Assembly (NCBI GenBank): GCA_946800325.1
Contig: OX326959.1
Span: 30,046,527-30,110,526, forward strand
Length of the DNA stretch: 64,000 bases
From: Luzula sylvatica
Lineage: Eukaryota; Streptophyta; Magnoliopsida; Poales; Juncaceae
Reading direction: 5' to 3'
Every line of letters starts with the position of its first letter. Position 1 is the stretch's first letter. The notes beneath the pieces are model-generated. The model saw only the letters and a program-made list of their open reading frames with translations, did not search any database and had not been told where the DNA came from. This document shows positions 21,766-32,880 of the stretch, piece after piece. Position numbers and translations under genes: made by a program.

Positions 21766-22286
21766 GTACTCAAATTTTGAAATTTCGAAAATTAAATTAC
21801 ACATTTTTAGGGGTTCTTTTTGCAAAATTGTACCATCTGATTATTAGTTATTCATGTTTAATATTCACTTTTATGGTCGTCGTCATAATTATTAGGTACT
21901 CTGATCCTGAATTTTCATCGAATTTGTCGTAAGAGGGAAGAGCAGAACTGAAAGAGGAGCAAAACACGAAAATTAGTCTAGAAATCTCAAATCGAAAGAA
22001 AAACCTCGAAAAGTTTCTTCAAAAGGTTTTCCAATTCTCGATCAATATTTTGTAAAAAAAATCCTTCGAACAAACACTTACTTTTTGTAAAAAAAATTAA
22101 TTAGGATCCACAATTCGCAAAATTTCTTGAAACCAAGCAATCAAATATACTCGGAATATACAATTTTCGAATCAAAGGGGACGCGAAACCCGCCAACAAA
22201 GGGATGAAATATACAATCTCATTTTGTTTTTTTTTTTAATTTTAAACATTTCAGAGGGTTATTTAGTCATTTTTCCATTTTTTACT

Positions 22287-22560
22287 TTCCAGATATTTGA
22301 AGGTTTGGTGCTGAATACTGGACAGATCCAGTTGAGTGCATCGAAACCCGTGCAGTATGTGGATCAATCTCTTATCCATAGCGCCTCGAGTAACGGGCCC
22401 GGCAATCTCGGATTTGGTGTGTAAATCGAAAATACCTATGCAATGGAGTGGACAAACACTTGGTGCCGATATCAACAACAACATGAATGTGGATCAAACC
22501 GTGGCGCCGATCCATGCGACGGAGCTCAGTTTCTTACGTAGAATTTCTCTAAATTTAATC
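22287..22560 (+). pseudogene. Unidentified captured exon-like stretch in the Helitron
   Basis: After a TTTACTTTCCAG acceptor-like site an open reading (NTGQIQLSASKPVQYVDQ, then SASSNGPGNLGFGV) runs to a stop at 22424. A second frame continues with QWSGQTLGADINNNMNVDQ. The composition and the frame change suggest a decayed coding sequence. I do not recognise the protein. Confidence 0.35.
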
Positions 22561-22704
22561 TAATAATAATTCAATTGAACAAGGTTAGGGCTTAATTTTG
22601 TTATTTACGTCTCGATTCTCATTTATTTGGTTAATTCAATCGTATAATTACATATATGCCCCTCAAAAGTTAATATTAACATATTAATCAAATATTTTGA
22701 TCAG

Positions 22705-22851
22705 CCAAGCGATGCGAGAGCTTTGAGAGTTGTGTTGAGTTTGACTGGAGTCAAAGGACTGAGAGGACACGTGGTGGTTGAAATGAGTGATTTGGACAAC
22801 GAGCCACTTGGTAAGTTCGTTGGCGGAGAACTAATCGAGACAGTTGTGGCT
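22705..22851 (+). pseudogene. Captured CASTOR/POLLUX (DMI1-like) ion channel exon
   Basis: The exon follows an intron-like TTTTGATCAG. In one frame it reads SDARALRVVLSLTGVK, then LRGHVVVEMSDLDNEPL and FVGGELIETVVA. This is the conserved RCK-domain region of the CASTOR/POLLUX nuclear-envelope cation channels that shape symbiotic calcium signals. One codon (E after GVK) is missing and a V is replaced in the NEPLxK part. Similarity stops at 22851, and the frame closes at a TGA near 22895. The rest of the channel is absent, so this is a captured fragment. The pattern is closer to CASTOR than to POLLUX as I recall them. Confidence 0.85.
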
Positions 22852-24060
22852 CTTAATCGACGAGACATTCGTTTACCAGGAGGTTGTTCCTTTTGAGAAG
22901 AGAACAGAACGAAGCGCCAGAGTGTGTTCCTTCCGAGAAGAGAAACGAAGGAGACAAGAAAGAGAGCTCGCACCAAACCAGAAATGAACTATAACCCTAC
23001 AAAAAGGCTTCGGAAAGGCGGATCGTGAAGAGAGCGAGCTCGCCATACACTAGAAGCTCTTCTCTGTCGTACAAAGAAAGTGCGACGACAGCAAGGCGGA
23101 GGTGATTGAAGATTCACTTCTCAAATAAGGATATTTCCAGGATATATGTGATATTTTCCTCATTTGAGGAGTATTTTGGATATTTTTTACATTTTCAGAG
23201 ACATATTCGGAATTAGGGTAAGGAATATTGTTCTAAAATCGCGTGGATTTGAGAGTCAAAAATCATTGCTGACAGTTTGCAGCGTACCGAAACAAAAGGT
23301 TCGATATATTTTTCTTTTGACTTTCCAATTTTTGTAAATTAGCTGTTAAAAACAGTAAGCTATTTTTTTTTATGTTGTGCATGTCTTATGGAAATCGGTA
23401 TTAAAGTATAAATTAATTAATTTATTTATTTATTGATGTAATTATTTCAGAATTTCCATCAAGATTTGTTAAAGACAAGATGTTGCTATTCTTCTGTACG
23501 AAATAGGAGACGGTTTGCGAAGGGACTAATTACCATTTTGCCCTCAGTCAAAGTGACAATGTTCGAGGTGTAGTCAAGCACGTAAGCTAAATTATGGTAT
23601 CGTTATTTAACACACTTTTCTTATTATTCTATATAAGTCGAGCAAGCACGCAAGCTATTTGATGAAATGATGAACATTGAAAACGAGATATTTTTGCTTA
23701 CAAGGATGTCTGCAAAGATGGATACGGTCCCATAATTTTCAGTTGTCTCTTTTCGAAAAAATCCCTATATTTTCTCAATATTAAGAAATATACATGATGT
23801 TAATAAATTTGTGTTTTTTTTAATTATAGGTTGCAATTCGTTCAATTGGAAGCAGGCCAATTGTATGACGCGACGTATGTACAATTATGTACTTTCGAAA
23901 AATGAAAATCGGGACCTCATTCAGGCAAAATTTAAAAAGGACATTTCGAATTTATTATTATTTTTTTAATTATAATGAATATAATATAAATATTTTACGG
24001 ATTGAACATTTAAAGTCAACCTTAATGTTATGATTGGGTTTAGAAAATAGCATCGCCTCA
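22852..24060. other. Helitron interior, no confident feature
   Basis: Some stretches look exon-like, such as 23455-23505 after TTATTTCAG and the open stretch at 23640-23725. I cannot assign them. The rest is AT-rich. Confidence 0.4.
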
Positions 24061-24169
24061 ATATAAACAATTATTGCATATTGACCATTTTTCTTAAATT
24101 CGTGTTTGTCGGTTTACTAATATCATTATCTTTAAAAACATAAAAAATAAGTTCACAAATAACGATACA

Positions 24170-24645
24170 AATATGAAATACGAAATACATAAAACAAATA
24201 TGAATACAAATACACAAACACACGAACATAATTGGAAATATGAACACGAAATACAAATACAAATACAAATAAAAATGCAAATACAAATATATATTAGAAT
24301 GTGAATACCAAATACGAAATACGAATAACAAATTAAGTAATACCTAATACGAGTGCGAGTACGAAAACGAATACCAATACCAATATCAATGACAGGTAAA
24401 TACGAAATATGAAATGTGATTAGGTATAGAAATATGAACAAATATCAATACTATTACTAATACCAACAGAAACTATGAAATACGAAATAAAAATACAAAC
24501 GAAAATGAAAATACAAATACAGAAGCGAAATCAAAATACAAATGTATATAGAAAATACAAATACAAAATGCACATCATTATCATCACCGCATCATCATCA
24601 TCATATCATCATTTTCATCATATCATCATCGTCATATCATCATTC

Positions 24646-24684
<39 letters not shown>

Positions 24685-25090
24685 CAAAATGCGGACACAA
24701 AATACAAAACACAAATTGCAAAAAAGAATACAAATCATAAAAAAAAATACGAATACCAAATACAATTACGGAATACAAATAAAAAATACATATACAAATA
24801 CAAATACCAGCACGAGTACGAAATACGAAAATGAAATATGAATATGTGTGCGAATATAAACACGAACATAAGCACGAACACGGATACTAATACAATCACG
24901 AATTAAGAATTACGAATAACGAATTAAGAAATACGAAATCACATGAATACAAATACGAAATACTAATACTAATATGAATATGTGAATAAGAATAATACAC
25001 GAATACAAATGCACGAATACTAATATACGGACACGAATGCAAATGCACGAATACTAATGCACGAATAATACACGAATACAAATGCACGAA
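24170..25090. repeat. Degenerate AATACA-type repeat with ATC microsatellite
   Basis: About 0.9 kb is dominated by AATACAAATACGAATAC-like 6-bp repeats, interrupted by ATC/CAT trinucleotide repeats (24580-24685, perfect from about 24652). It fills the 3' third of the Helitron up to about 100 bp before its terminal hairpin. Confidence 0.9.
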
Positions 25091-26519
25091 TACTAATGAC
25101 ACCACAAATATACAACTTCGACAACCAAAAAGATTATGAAAAGGAAAATTAAAAAACAAGAGGAAAAAAACAAAATTAGCCCCGCGCAATCGCGCGGGTA
25201 AAACGCTAGTTTCGGTAAAAGAACAAATTAAATAATATTTTTGTATGATGAATAAATTTAATTACTTTGAGGAGGCCGAAATGGAATAATATATGGGTTG
25301 GCGACAACGAGCGCTAGCAGCGAAGAAAACGCCAAGTGGCGGTTTTGCCGAAGGAAATTCGACCGTTACTTCTAATAAACTTCTTTGGCTCGCCACTATC
25401 CTGTCCATATTCATCCTGCCCCCCCCTGAAAAATTCCAAAATTGTTAAAATGCATGATATTTAATATGGGTATATATGCAATTATGAATTATCCAAACCT
25501 TTCCAGCAGGATAAGCTATTTGAGTCTATCGGCCTCTGTAGGATCCGAGCGTGAGACCCAATGCCAGCAAAGCACTCTACAAAAATTAATTATCAGCAAA
25601 AAATAATTTTGAAATTTACAAGGGTATGAGTGAAACAAGAAAACAACGCACTTTCTTTGGGGAGTTGAGAAGGTCGACGTAACGTGCGAGAGCTTCTTTG
25701 AGAGTGATTGGAGAGGGGAAAGGAGCAGCCAATCAGCCGCCGCCAAGTGGCGAGCCATCCTCCGTGTCCGAGAATAAGGTGTCAGAGGGGTAATTGAGTA
25801 ATCTCTCGGCTTCCTCGACAGTCTCGGTGTTGTTCTCTGTGTATACACCCAAATGGTCTCCAGCTTTTTAACTGTTAAAAAAAAGGAATAAATTAAATAA
25901 TAACAAAAAAATTTATAAAAAAAGAATATTATAATATATTATTATTACCTTAGATTGGTGCCGGAAATGTCAAATTCCAAATGAGTGCAAGAGCGGTCCG
26001 AAGCAGGAGTGTGAAGTTCCCTTCTGACAACCACGTTCGATCTGCGAAACAAAATTACGGAAAGGGTATTCTTGATATTTCAAGTTTTCAAAGGGTATAT
26101 TTGTAATTAATTAATTAATTAATTTACCTGCAAGGGTATTCTCGAAGCGGACCCCACTTTCGTCTTTATTAATAAAAACAATTATGTATTCAGGAATTGC
26201 AGCCGTGCACGTAGTTACCGAGCCTGCCACGTCATCTTCGTCTCAGAGTATTTGATCCAATTCTGGACATAATGAAGAGGGTCTTTTTGTAAATTTCGCA
26301 ATGATTAATAACAAGGAGGGGCTCACCTGCCATACACCTGCACATATACACAAAAAACATAAACATATATACATTGAAATATATACTAACTTATATCGAA
26401 ATACCCCTACAAAATATAAGAATATCAAATAAGAGGATCAAAATATAAAAAGCTTATCAATCACAAAATTAAAGCGCAAAGTTTATTACCAAAGAACGAA
26501 AATGGAATTGGGCAACCTG

Positions 26520-26960
26520 AGATGAAATCGATTGCATTGATCCTGAATGTAATTGAAAATTGAATAGTAGTGAAGTGTAAAAATGTTTTAAGAAAACTTT
26601 TAGCAGCAAAATAAGAATATTCTGGAGAGAACGACCCTCTTTATAATGAAATCGATTGCATTATCGTAATGTGCTGCGAGATCCGCATCTTCTCCAACGG
26701 GCAAATAAGATTCCGAAATCCGAACGTTGGGATTAAGGACAGCTGGATTCGAACGTTGGGATTACCCGCTCCGCTTTATAAGCATAAGAAACCCCTTTCA
26801 TTCTCTCTCGCCAATTCACTTTTCAGATCTAATTTCTCGAGCGAGCGAGCGAGCGAGAGAGAGAGAGAGAGAGAGAGAGTGAGAAAGAGAGTAAGAGAGC
26901 AGTTCGTGCTTACAATCTGTGTCGGAGTTCAATTTTGCATCAAAGAACCTTCTTCCTATC
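26520..26960 (+). promoter_or_regulatory. Possible promoter and 5' leader of the exon at 26962
   Basis: TTTATAAG at 26775-26782 could be a TATA box. About 180 bp separate it from the ATG at 26962, including a GAGC/GA repeat (26839-26880). A duplicated phrase CGAACGTTGGGATTA lies at about 26722 and 26752. This rests on spacing and base composition only. Confidence 0.3.
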
Positions 26961-26961
26961 G

Positions 26962-27105
26962 ATGGATACGGTGAACGATGATTACCGAGACGAAGATCTT
27001 CACTACCACCCATCCCATCGACTGGCCATGAGAGGAAAAAAGAAGAGGACGAGGCCCCTCCCTAGCGATGGACGCAAGGTTCTGCTTCAGCTTTTCGGAC
27101 AAGGG
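26962..27105 (+). pseudogene. First-exon-like open stretch, gene not recognised
   Basis: From the ATG at 26962 the frame reads MDTVNDDYRDEDLHYH, a basic patch MRGKKKRTRP, then KVLLQLFGQG. It meets a strong donor consensus GGG|GTAAGT at 27106 after 48 complete codons. Beyond a TTTCTTTGCAG site (27600) the sequence continues TTGTGA, so the obvious next exon stops at once. I do not recognise the product. It could be a live short gene whose later exons I cannot see, or a remnant. Copy B would carry it beyond the window. Confidence 0.4.
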
Positions 27106-27745
27106 GTAAGTAAGTAAAGTTGTTTTCTTCGTCACTGCCTCTTTTGTCTTTTTGTTTTTGTTTCTTTGCTCTTTTAACTTTTACATAATAAACCTTCAAA
27201 CAATTGAAATTATTTTTGTTGAGATTTATTTAAAAAACAATAGATACTGTGAATGCATTTTCATTTTGTTTATACAAAAGAAAATGTCCATAATATATTC
27301 CAAATTTATATGAATTTTGAATTTGAATTATAAAATAACTATTTTGTAGTCAATGGAATATGAAATTGTATGCAAATACACATATAATGGAATATGAAAT
27401 TGAGGATGTATACATATGAGTTAATAGTAAGATTGTAGAATAACAAAAGTTTCAAAGGGATTTATGCAAATACACATATGCATTTTATCTGTTTGTCTCC
27501 ATTTTTTTTTCCAGTCATCTCGGCTTTTCTTTCCATGATTCTGGTTTGAAAATAAGATGCAACTTTTACATTGAAGTTAATCAAATGTTTTTCTTTGCAG
27601 TTGTGAAATCATCAAATATTTGACATGGAAATGGACAAGAGATAGAGATGCAACCATCAACGAATTTTGCAAGGAAATCATCATATTTGATGTTGGGCAG
27701 TATTTGGCAGATGTAGAAATTTACATGTTTTGGTTTATGTGTGAA
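27106..27745. other. AT-rich sequence, possible intron
   Basis: Bounded by a GTAAGT donor and a TTTCTTTGCAG acceptor-like site at 27590-27600. No coding structure is recognised, although 27601-27720 is less AT-rich. Confidence 0.35.
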
Positions 27746-27749
27746 TGTG

Positions 27750-28365
<616 letters not shown>

Positions 28366-28873
28366 AGATTTTTCAAAAGTCGAAAATGATAGAAACCCTC
28401 GACTTTTCAAACGTCGATGATGTTATTTTCAAAATTTCCAAACTTTCTTGTCTAGTTTGATAAATCGAAAACATATTTTGTCTACCCTTGAAAATTTCCC
28501 TATAAATAATCTTTTCTTTTAAATGAATAACATAAGATATTCTCATATCCTTATTGAGAATAATCATTATTTCATTTAAAAAAATATATATTATGAATTG
28601 TTTTTTTATACTTCTTATTTAGTTTATGCTACAATTCACATTATGAATTATTTATACTTCTTCTTTATTAATTTTAACATATAGTGGGTCCTTTATGAAT
28701 AAACAAAAGACCCATTACATAAAAAAAAAACTGGTGTGGTGTATTGTTGAATTATATTGTAAGTGTATGTAAAAAATGCTGTTTTTAATGTACAATAATT
28801 GAAAGAAAATATTTTCTTAGACAAATTATTTATTATTAAATATATTGTTTTTAGAAAGATATAATGATATTAT
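28366..28873. other. AT-rich intergenic sequence, no gene seen
   Basis: A 25-bp phrase, CACATTATGAATTGTTT-like, is duplicated near 28590 and 28640. Otherwise featureless. Confidence 0.5.
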
Positions 28874-30155
28874 TGATGGGAAATATCCTCGACCCCGGGC
28901 CCGCGCAGCGGATATGTAGGCCCGGTTCGATTCCCCGATTCCCGAGATCACGCCACGACTTCGAGGGTACGATGCGAATAGAAGGACAGATTCATACCAG
29001 TGCCAAATTGATGGCACACGAAGGGTTGATCGCCGCCTTCTATTTCCTTCGGTGTCACGTTGGTGACTAGCCCGTACGTCCCATACCGCACGTCTCCCAC
29101 CGTTTCGACACGCCTCGGGTTGTCTTCGTGCGTTTCATGCCCGCATGATTCCACAGCCCGTTACTCGATTACTTCTCCGGTTTGATCACAACGAAGAGCC
29201 ACATGTGTCGCTCCTCTACCCGTATCCACCGTGAGTCGTAGCACCTCGGTCGCGGATGCATCTGCCTAGACGATGCACCGGCGAACTTGCATGATTGCGT
29301 TTCGATTCTCTAGACGGAGAAAACTCTTTTCTCCTTCTCTCTCAATCTCTTCGCAATCTTTCATCAAGTGATTAGAGTCTCTTAATTTCTGGATTAATTC
29401 TAAATTAACTCCATTAATTTTCTGGTTGAACTAATCTAATTATTCAACTGGTTGGACTGATGAGAGAGAGAGAAACATCCTATATATACTCCATATGATG
29501 AAGATGGGCCAAAAGGTATGTATATCTTCTATACACCTTTTTCAAACAGAAAACTGCATACACCCTTTCAGTAATCTGTCAGAACGAAAATATTAAATCG
29601 TTCCACCCGACTTTGAACATTTACGAAAGTTGTAGATAATCTAATTATCTTTCCAACCCAATTTGTCCCATCCCAATTGGAGTTCGGACCCGAAAGTTAC
29701 GGCCGTTTTACTGATTGTATGTCAAACTGTCGCACCCTTTCGGTATTTCATTAGAACGATACTGATACTTCGCTCAAATGAAATATATTACAACATGAAA
29801 GTTCTAGATAATCTCATTATCTAACTAACCCAATTTGAACCATTCAAATAGGAGTTTCTTGCTGAAAGTTATACCAGTTTTACTAATCTGTTTCGTATGC
29901 CCACGAACGCGTACGTTCGTTTGTCCTACGTACCATTTTAGCGATGATCCAAAACTGTATTTCCTTCAGTCTCCCACTCAGTTTCAGATTTACCTAAAAG
30001 GTACTCATGTATATCACATATACACTATATCAGAGAATCTGGCCCGCGTATCAAATACGCTAAAGCCATGCACATCCAATGTGCAAAAACTTGCAATCAA
30101 GCCCGACATAGTACGACTCGTTGTGTGACCGTGTAGGTTCGTTTAACGATGGAAG
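28874..30155 (-). mobile_element. LTR-like sequence, left arm of an inverted pair
   Basis: It matches 31505-32746 in reverse complement over its whole length with moderate divergence. Read on the minus strand, it has two tandem U3-like subrepeats (GTTGTAGATAATCTAATTAT type, around 29613-29716 and 29792-29885), a TATA box (AGTATATATAGG, about 29480-29491), and a GC-rich stretch ending at 28874 in TTTCCCATCA. The architecture is that of a plant LTR (probably Copia-type) of about 1.28 kb. No gag or pol sequence is nearby. Confidence 0.6.
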
Positions 30156-31504
30156 TATATTGTGGTTATGAATCACAAAAGGAAGCGGTATGGATCAAGG
30201 ATACATGACCAAACTCGAGTAGTCACGAGTTATCGGATTTATGGTTGTATATTGCATGACACGCAATAGTACAAGCCAAAAATGCCGAGGTCACAACCAC
30301 TTCTAGCCAATACTCAAAAAATTTCATTGATCCATGAAATTTTATGAAATGATGTGATCGTAGGTATTGGAAATGTTCCAAACCTGATGTTGATTAACAC
30401 TAACGGCAACGTGCGGACCCGTTTACAAAACCGCTCTCTCTAGTCGCGCGTGACTGTCATGCGATGACTATGGGTATGGAGATACCTAGAGGAGGAAGAA
30501 GAGAGTAGAGTGTAGTTATCTAATACGATAGTCCTCGCAGGTTGTGGGCATGGAGATACCCATAGGTAAATGTTGCATCACCCAAATACTTAATCCGTAT
30601 GAATGCATCCCTTTTAAAATTTTTGTTTACTTAAATTTTCATGCATTCACCTTATATGAAAACTGTGTGCGGGGTTGTGTAATATGATTACATGAACCTT
30701 GATTTGAACTTGTGTGGACGTCGACATGGTTGAGGACCATGTGCAGCGAAACCGTCACACTTAAAGTTTCATTTCTAAACATCCCTAGTCGCGGGTCAGT
30801 TTGCTTAAGAGAGAAGCATTTCTATTACAAGGGAATAGACTGAACGCGTACACTAGTACGTTAGCCGAGGAGATGATTATGTTTTTCTAATCATAGGACA
30901 AAGGTGTTTGTCGAATCGGGAACGTAGATATATGCTAGGTGACATATATTGGATATGACCGAAGCCGCGAGATCATGACATGGTTTAGTCATTATAGATG
31001 GACTCGCGACGAGTAGGGTATTAGGTTCTTCATACTTGAGGGGACCATTGATTGCGTTACGTGCGTAACACAATGCTTTGATATGATCTTACGCTCACCG
31101 TAACAGGGAGTTAAAACGGTCATCATTGGGTATTGTCCGAAACACGGAATTCAATGTGAGTCTCCAAGATAGGAATTGTTTATTCCGAAAGGAAGAGATA
31201 TCTCTTTGGCCACTCGATGAATTGATTAACGAAAACTGTGGCCACAGTCAATGATATTAACGGTTAATATCGATTGAAATTTGTTAACTCAATTCGGACT
31301 CGAGGAATAAGTATAGTTAATCAAAATATAAGGATGACTATAACCATGCCTTTTGATTAACGGATATCGCTAACAAGAGAACTAATAACCGCTATTCGAG
31401 ATAGGCACAATGATCACAATCATTCTTCGTGTTAACATGGGTAGCCATGATGGAGTGACTAGATCCCGCTCATGGGCTTGTTGTGCTATGGAAACAGCCT
31501 ACTG
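30156..31504. other. Non-coding spacer between the two LTR-like arms
   Basis: No protein domain in any frame. Bases 30515-30650 recur inverted at 32752-32880, immediately outside the right arm. That block therefore belongs to the same element family and may be its internal leader region. The spacer could be the internal part of a non-autonomous (LARD/TRIM-like) retrotransposon. Confidence 0.5.
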
Positions 31505-32746
31505 CCATCGTTAACCGAACCTACCTGGTCACACAACGAGTCGTACTAAGTCGGGCTTGATTATAAAATTGGCACATAAGATGTGCGTAGCTTGGTATTT
31601 GATACGCGAGCTATATTCTCTAAAATCATGCATATTGGATATGCATGAGTACCTTTTAGTTAGATCTGAAATTGAGTGGGAGACTGAAGGAAATACAGTT
31701 TCAGGATCAACCGTAAAAGTGTACACAAGGATAAACGAATGTAAGCGTACATTCGTGGTCATATCTTTCATTAGGAAAATCCAATTTGAATGGTTCAAAT
31801 TGGGTTAGATAGATAATAACATTATCTACAACCTTCATATAGAAATATATTTCATATGAATGAAGTATCAGTGTCGTTTCTATGAAATACCGAAAGGCTG
31901 CAACAGTATGACATACAGTTAGTAAAACAGTCATAACTTTTGCATACGAACTCCAATTGGGCCAGGCAAAATTGGGTAGATTAGATAATAAGATTATCTA
32001 CAACTTTCGTGTTGGGTGATTTTCTGTCAGAGGAATTTACCAATTTCGTATGGACAGAATACTGGACAGATACATGCAACTTTCTGTGTGAAAGAGTGTA
32101 TATTGGATATACATGTCTTTTGGCCAATCCTAATCCTATATGATATAAATAGGATTTTTCTCTCTCATCTGGTGTGGTTCATTCAGTTAATTAATTCAGA
32201 ATATTCCAGAGAATTGTGAGACAACTTTCTAGAGAGAGAAAGGGTGTAAAGAGAGAGAAACCGTGAAAAGGTGTTTTCCGGTATAGAGAATCAATCAATC
32301 GAGCAAGTTCGCCGGTGCATCGTCTAGGCAGTTGCACCCGCGACCGACGTCTTACGAGTCAAGGTGGATACAAGTAGAGGAGCAACATCTGGGGCTCTTT
32401 CGGTTGTGATCGATTCGGAGGAACGAAATCTGCCGGAGACGGAAACGAGCGAATCGAGTAACGGGCTGTGGAAGCATGCGGGCATGGAACGCACGAAGAC
32501 AACCCGAGGCGTGTCAAGACGGTGGGAGACGTGCGGTATGGGACGTACGGGCTAGTCACCAACGTGACACCGAAGGAAAGAAGGATGCGAGCGATCAACC
32601 CATCATGCGTGATCAATTTCACGTTGGTAATCGTCTATCCTACTTTGCATCGTACCCTCGAAGTCATGGCGTGATCTTGGATTTAGGGAACCGGACCGGG
32701 CCTTCATATCCGCTGCGCGGGCCCGGGGTCGGGTGAATTCCCAACA
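31505..32746 (+). mobile_element. LTR-like sequence, right arm of an inverted pair
   Basis: Read on the plus strand it has the U3-like subrepeats, a TATA box TATAAATAGG at 32144-32153 and about 0.6 kb of GC-richer R/U5-like sequence. It ends GAATTCCCAACA at 32746, a typical LTR end (the complement starts TGTTGGGAATTC). A primer-binding site for initiator tRNA was looked for after 32746 and not found. The orientation is opposite to the left arm, so the two cannot be the LTR pair of one normal element. Confidence 0.6.
32144..32153 (+). promoter_or_regulatory. TATA box of the right LTR-like arm
   Basis: TATAAATAGG lies in AT-rich sequence just before a CT-rich leader, and the equivalent position in the left arm keeps TATATATAGG. 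Conservation between two diverged arms supports a core promoter. Confidence 0.5.
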
Positions 32747-32751
32747 TATTT

Positions 32752-32880
32752 AATTTAAGTAAACAAAAAATTTAAAAGGAATGCATTCATATGGACTAAG
32801 TATTTGGGTGATACAACGTTTACCTATGGGTATCTCCATACCCATAACCTGCGAGGACTATCGTATTAGATAACTACATC
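32752..32880. repeat. Inverted copy of 30515-30650
   Basis: It shares AAGTAAACAAAAA, GGTATCTCCATACCCA and CCTGCGAGGACTATCGTATT with the reverse complement of the spacer. It directly follows the CCAACA end of the right arm and may be the start of the internal region of that element, cut off at 32880. Confidence 0.8.

Larger units (their letters stand above)
20916..25209 (+). mobile_element. Gene-capturing Helitron, 4294 bp, only in copy A
   Basis: It starts TCCTTAAATAG right after host A, and ends in a 7-bp-stem hairpin (25181-25198, CCCGCGC/GCGCGGG) followed 11 nt later by CTAG before host T. Joining the flanks (ATTAA and TTTCGG) reproduces the copy B sequence exactly, with no target duplication. 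This matches the Helitron rule of A|T insertion. There is no Rep/helicase frame, so it is non-autonomous. It carries a bZIP exon (21694-21765), a CASTOR/POLLUX-like exon (22705-22851), other exon-like stretches and a long AATACA-type repeat (about 24170-25090). Confidence 0.95.
20416..26266 (-). pseudogene. NADPH-cytochrome P450 reductase pseudogene, copy A
   Basis: The functional enzyme is an ER-anchored diflavin reductase that passes electrons from NADPH to P450s. Exon remnants on the minus strand, N- to C-terminal, are: 26128-26266 (PELDQIL then stop, DEDD, TAAIPEY); 25949-26041 ([18 protein letters not shown]); 25652-25870 ([31 protein letters not shown]); 25499-25576 (SDPTEADRLK then stop); 25266-25415 ([18 protein letters not shown]); 20656-20751 ([21 protein letters not shown]); about 20530-20587 (NAVANEE, cut short); 20416-20495 (ERLALKESGVELGYSVLFF, GCRNRKM). 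Most exons keep GT..AG borders. Stops, frameshifts and missing exons (FMN domain, the GPGTGLAPFRGFLQ part, C-terminus) rule out function. A possible further N-terminal scrap (DQC) is near 26540. A Helitron is inserted in one intron. Family identity is firm; the enzyme class is not resolved. Confidence 0.93.
7263..26394 (+). repeat. Copy A of a large direct duplication
   Basis: From TATTTTTCCTAATATTAT at 7263 this segment is almost identical to 49646-64000. The offset is 42383 at the start and changes only at indels: +27 near 50255, +12 inside the retroposon, microsatellite length, and three insertions found only in A. At the right end the offset is 37606, with no loss of identity where the window stops, so the true right limit is unknown. 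The simplest reading is the first unit of a tandem duplication about 42.4 kb long. Confidence 0.95.

Noticed and set aside
23640..23725. ARKLFDEM reading, which resembles a pentatricopeptide repeat motif
   Set aside because: Only eight residues fit. The following residues do not follow the 35-residue PPR pattern, and no second repeat is present.
24580..24690. Possible CRISPR-like regular repeats
   Set aside because: It is a plain ATC/CAT microsatellite with no spacers, in a plant Helitron.
28864..29154. Small overlapping frames at 28864-29154 and 32364-32736
   Set aside because: They fall in the GC-richer R/U5-like parts of the LTR-like arms, are mirror images of each other with frame differences, and contain no known domain.
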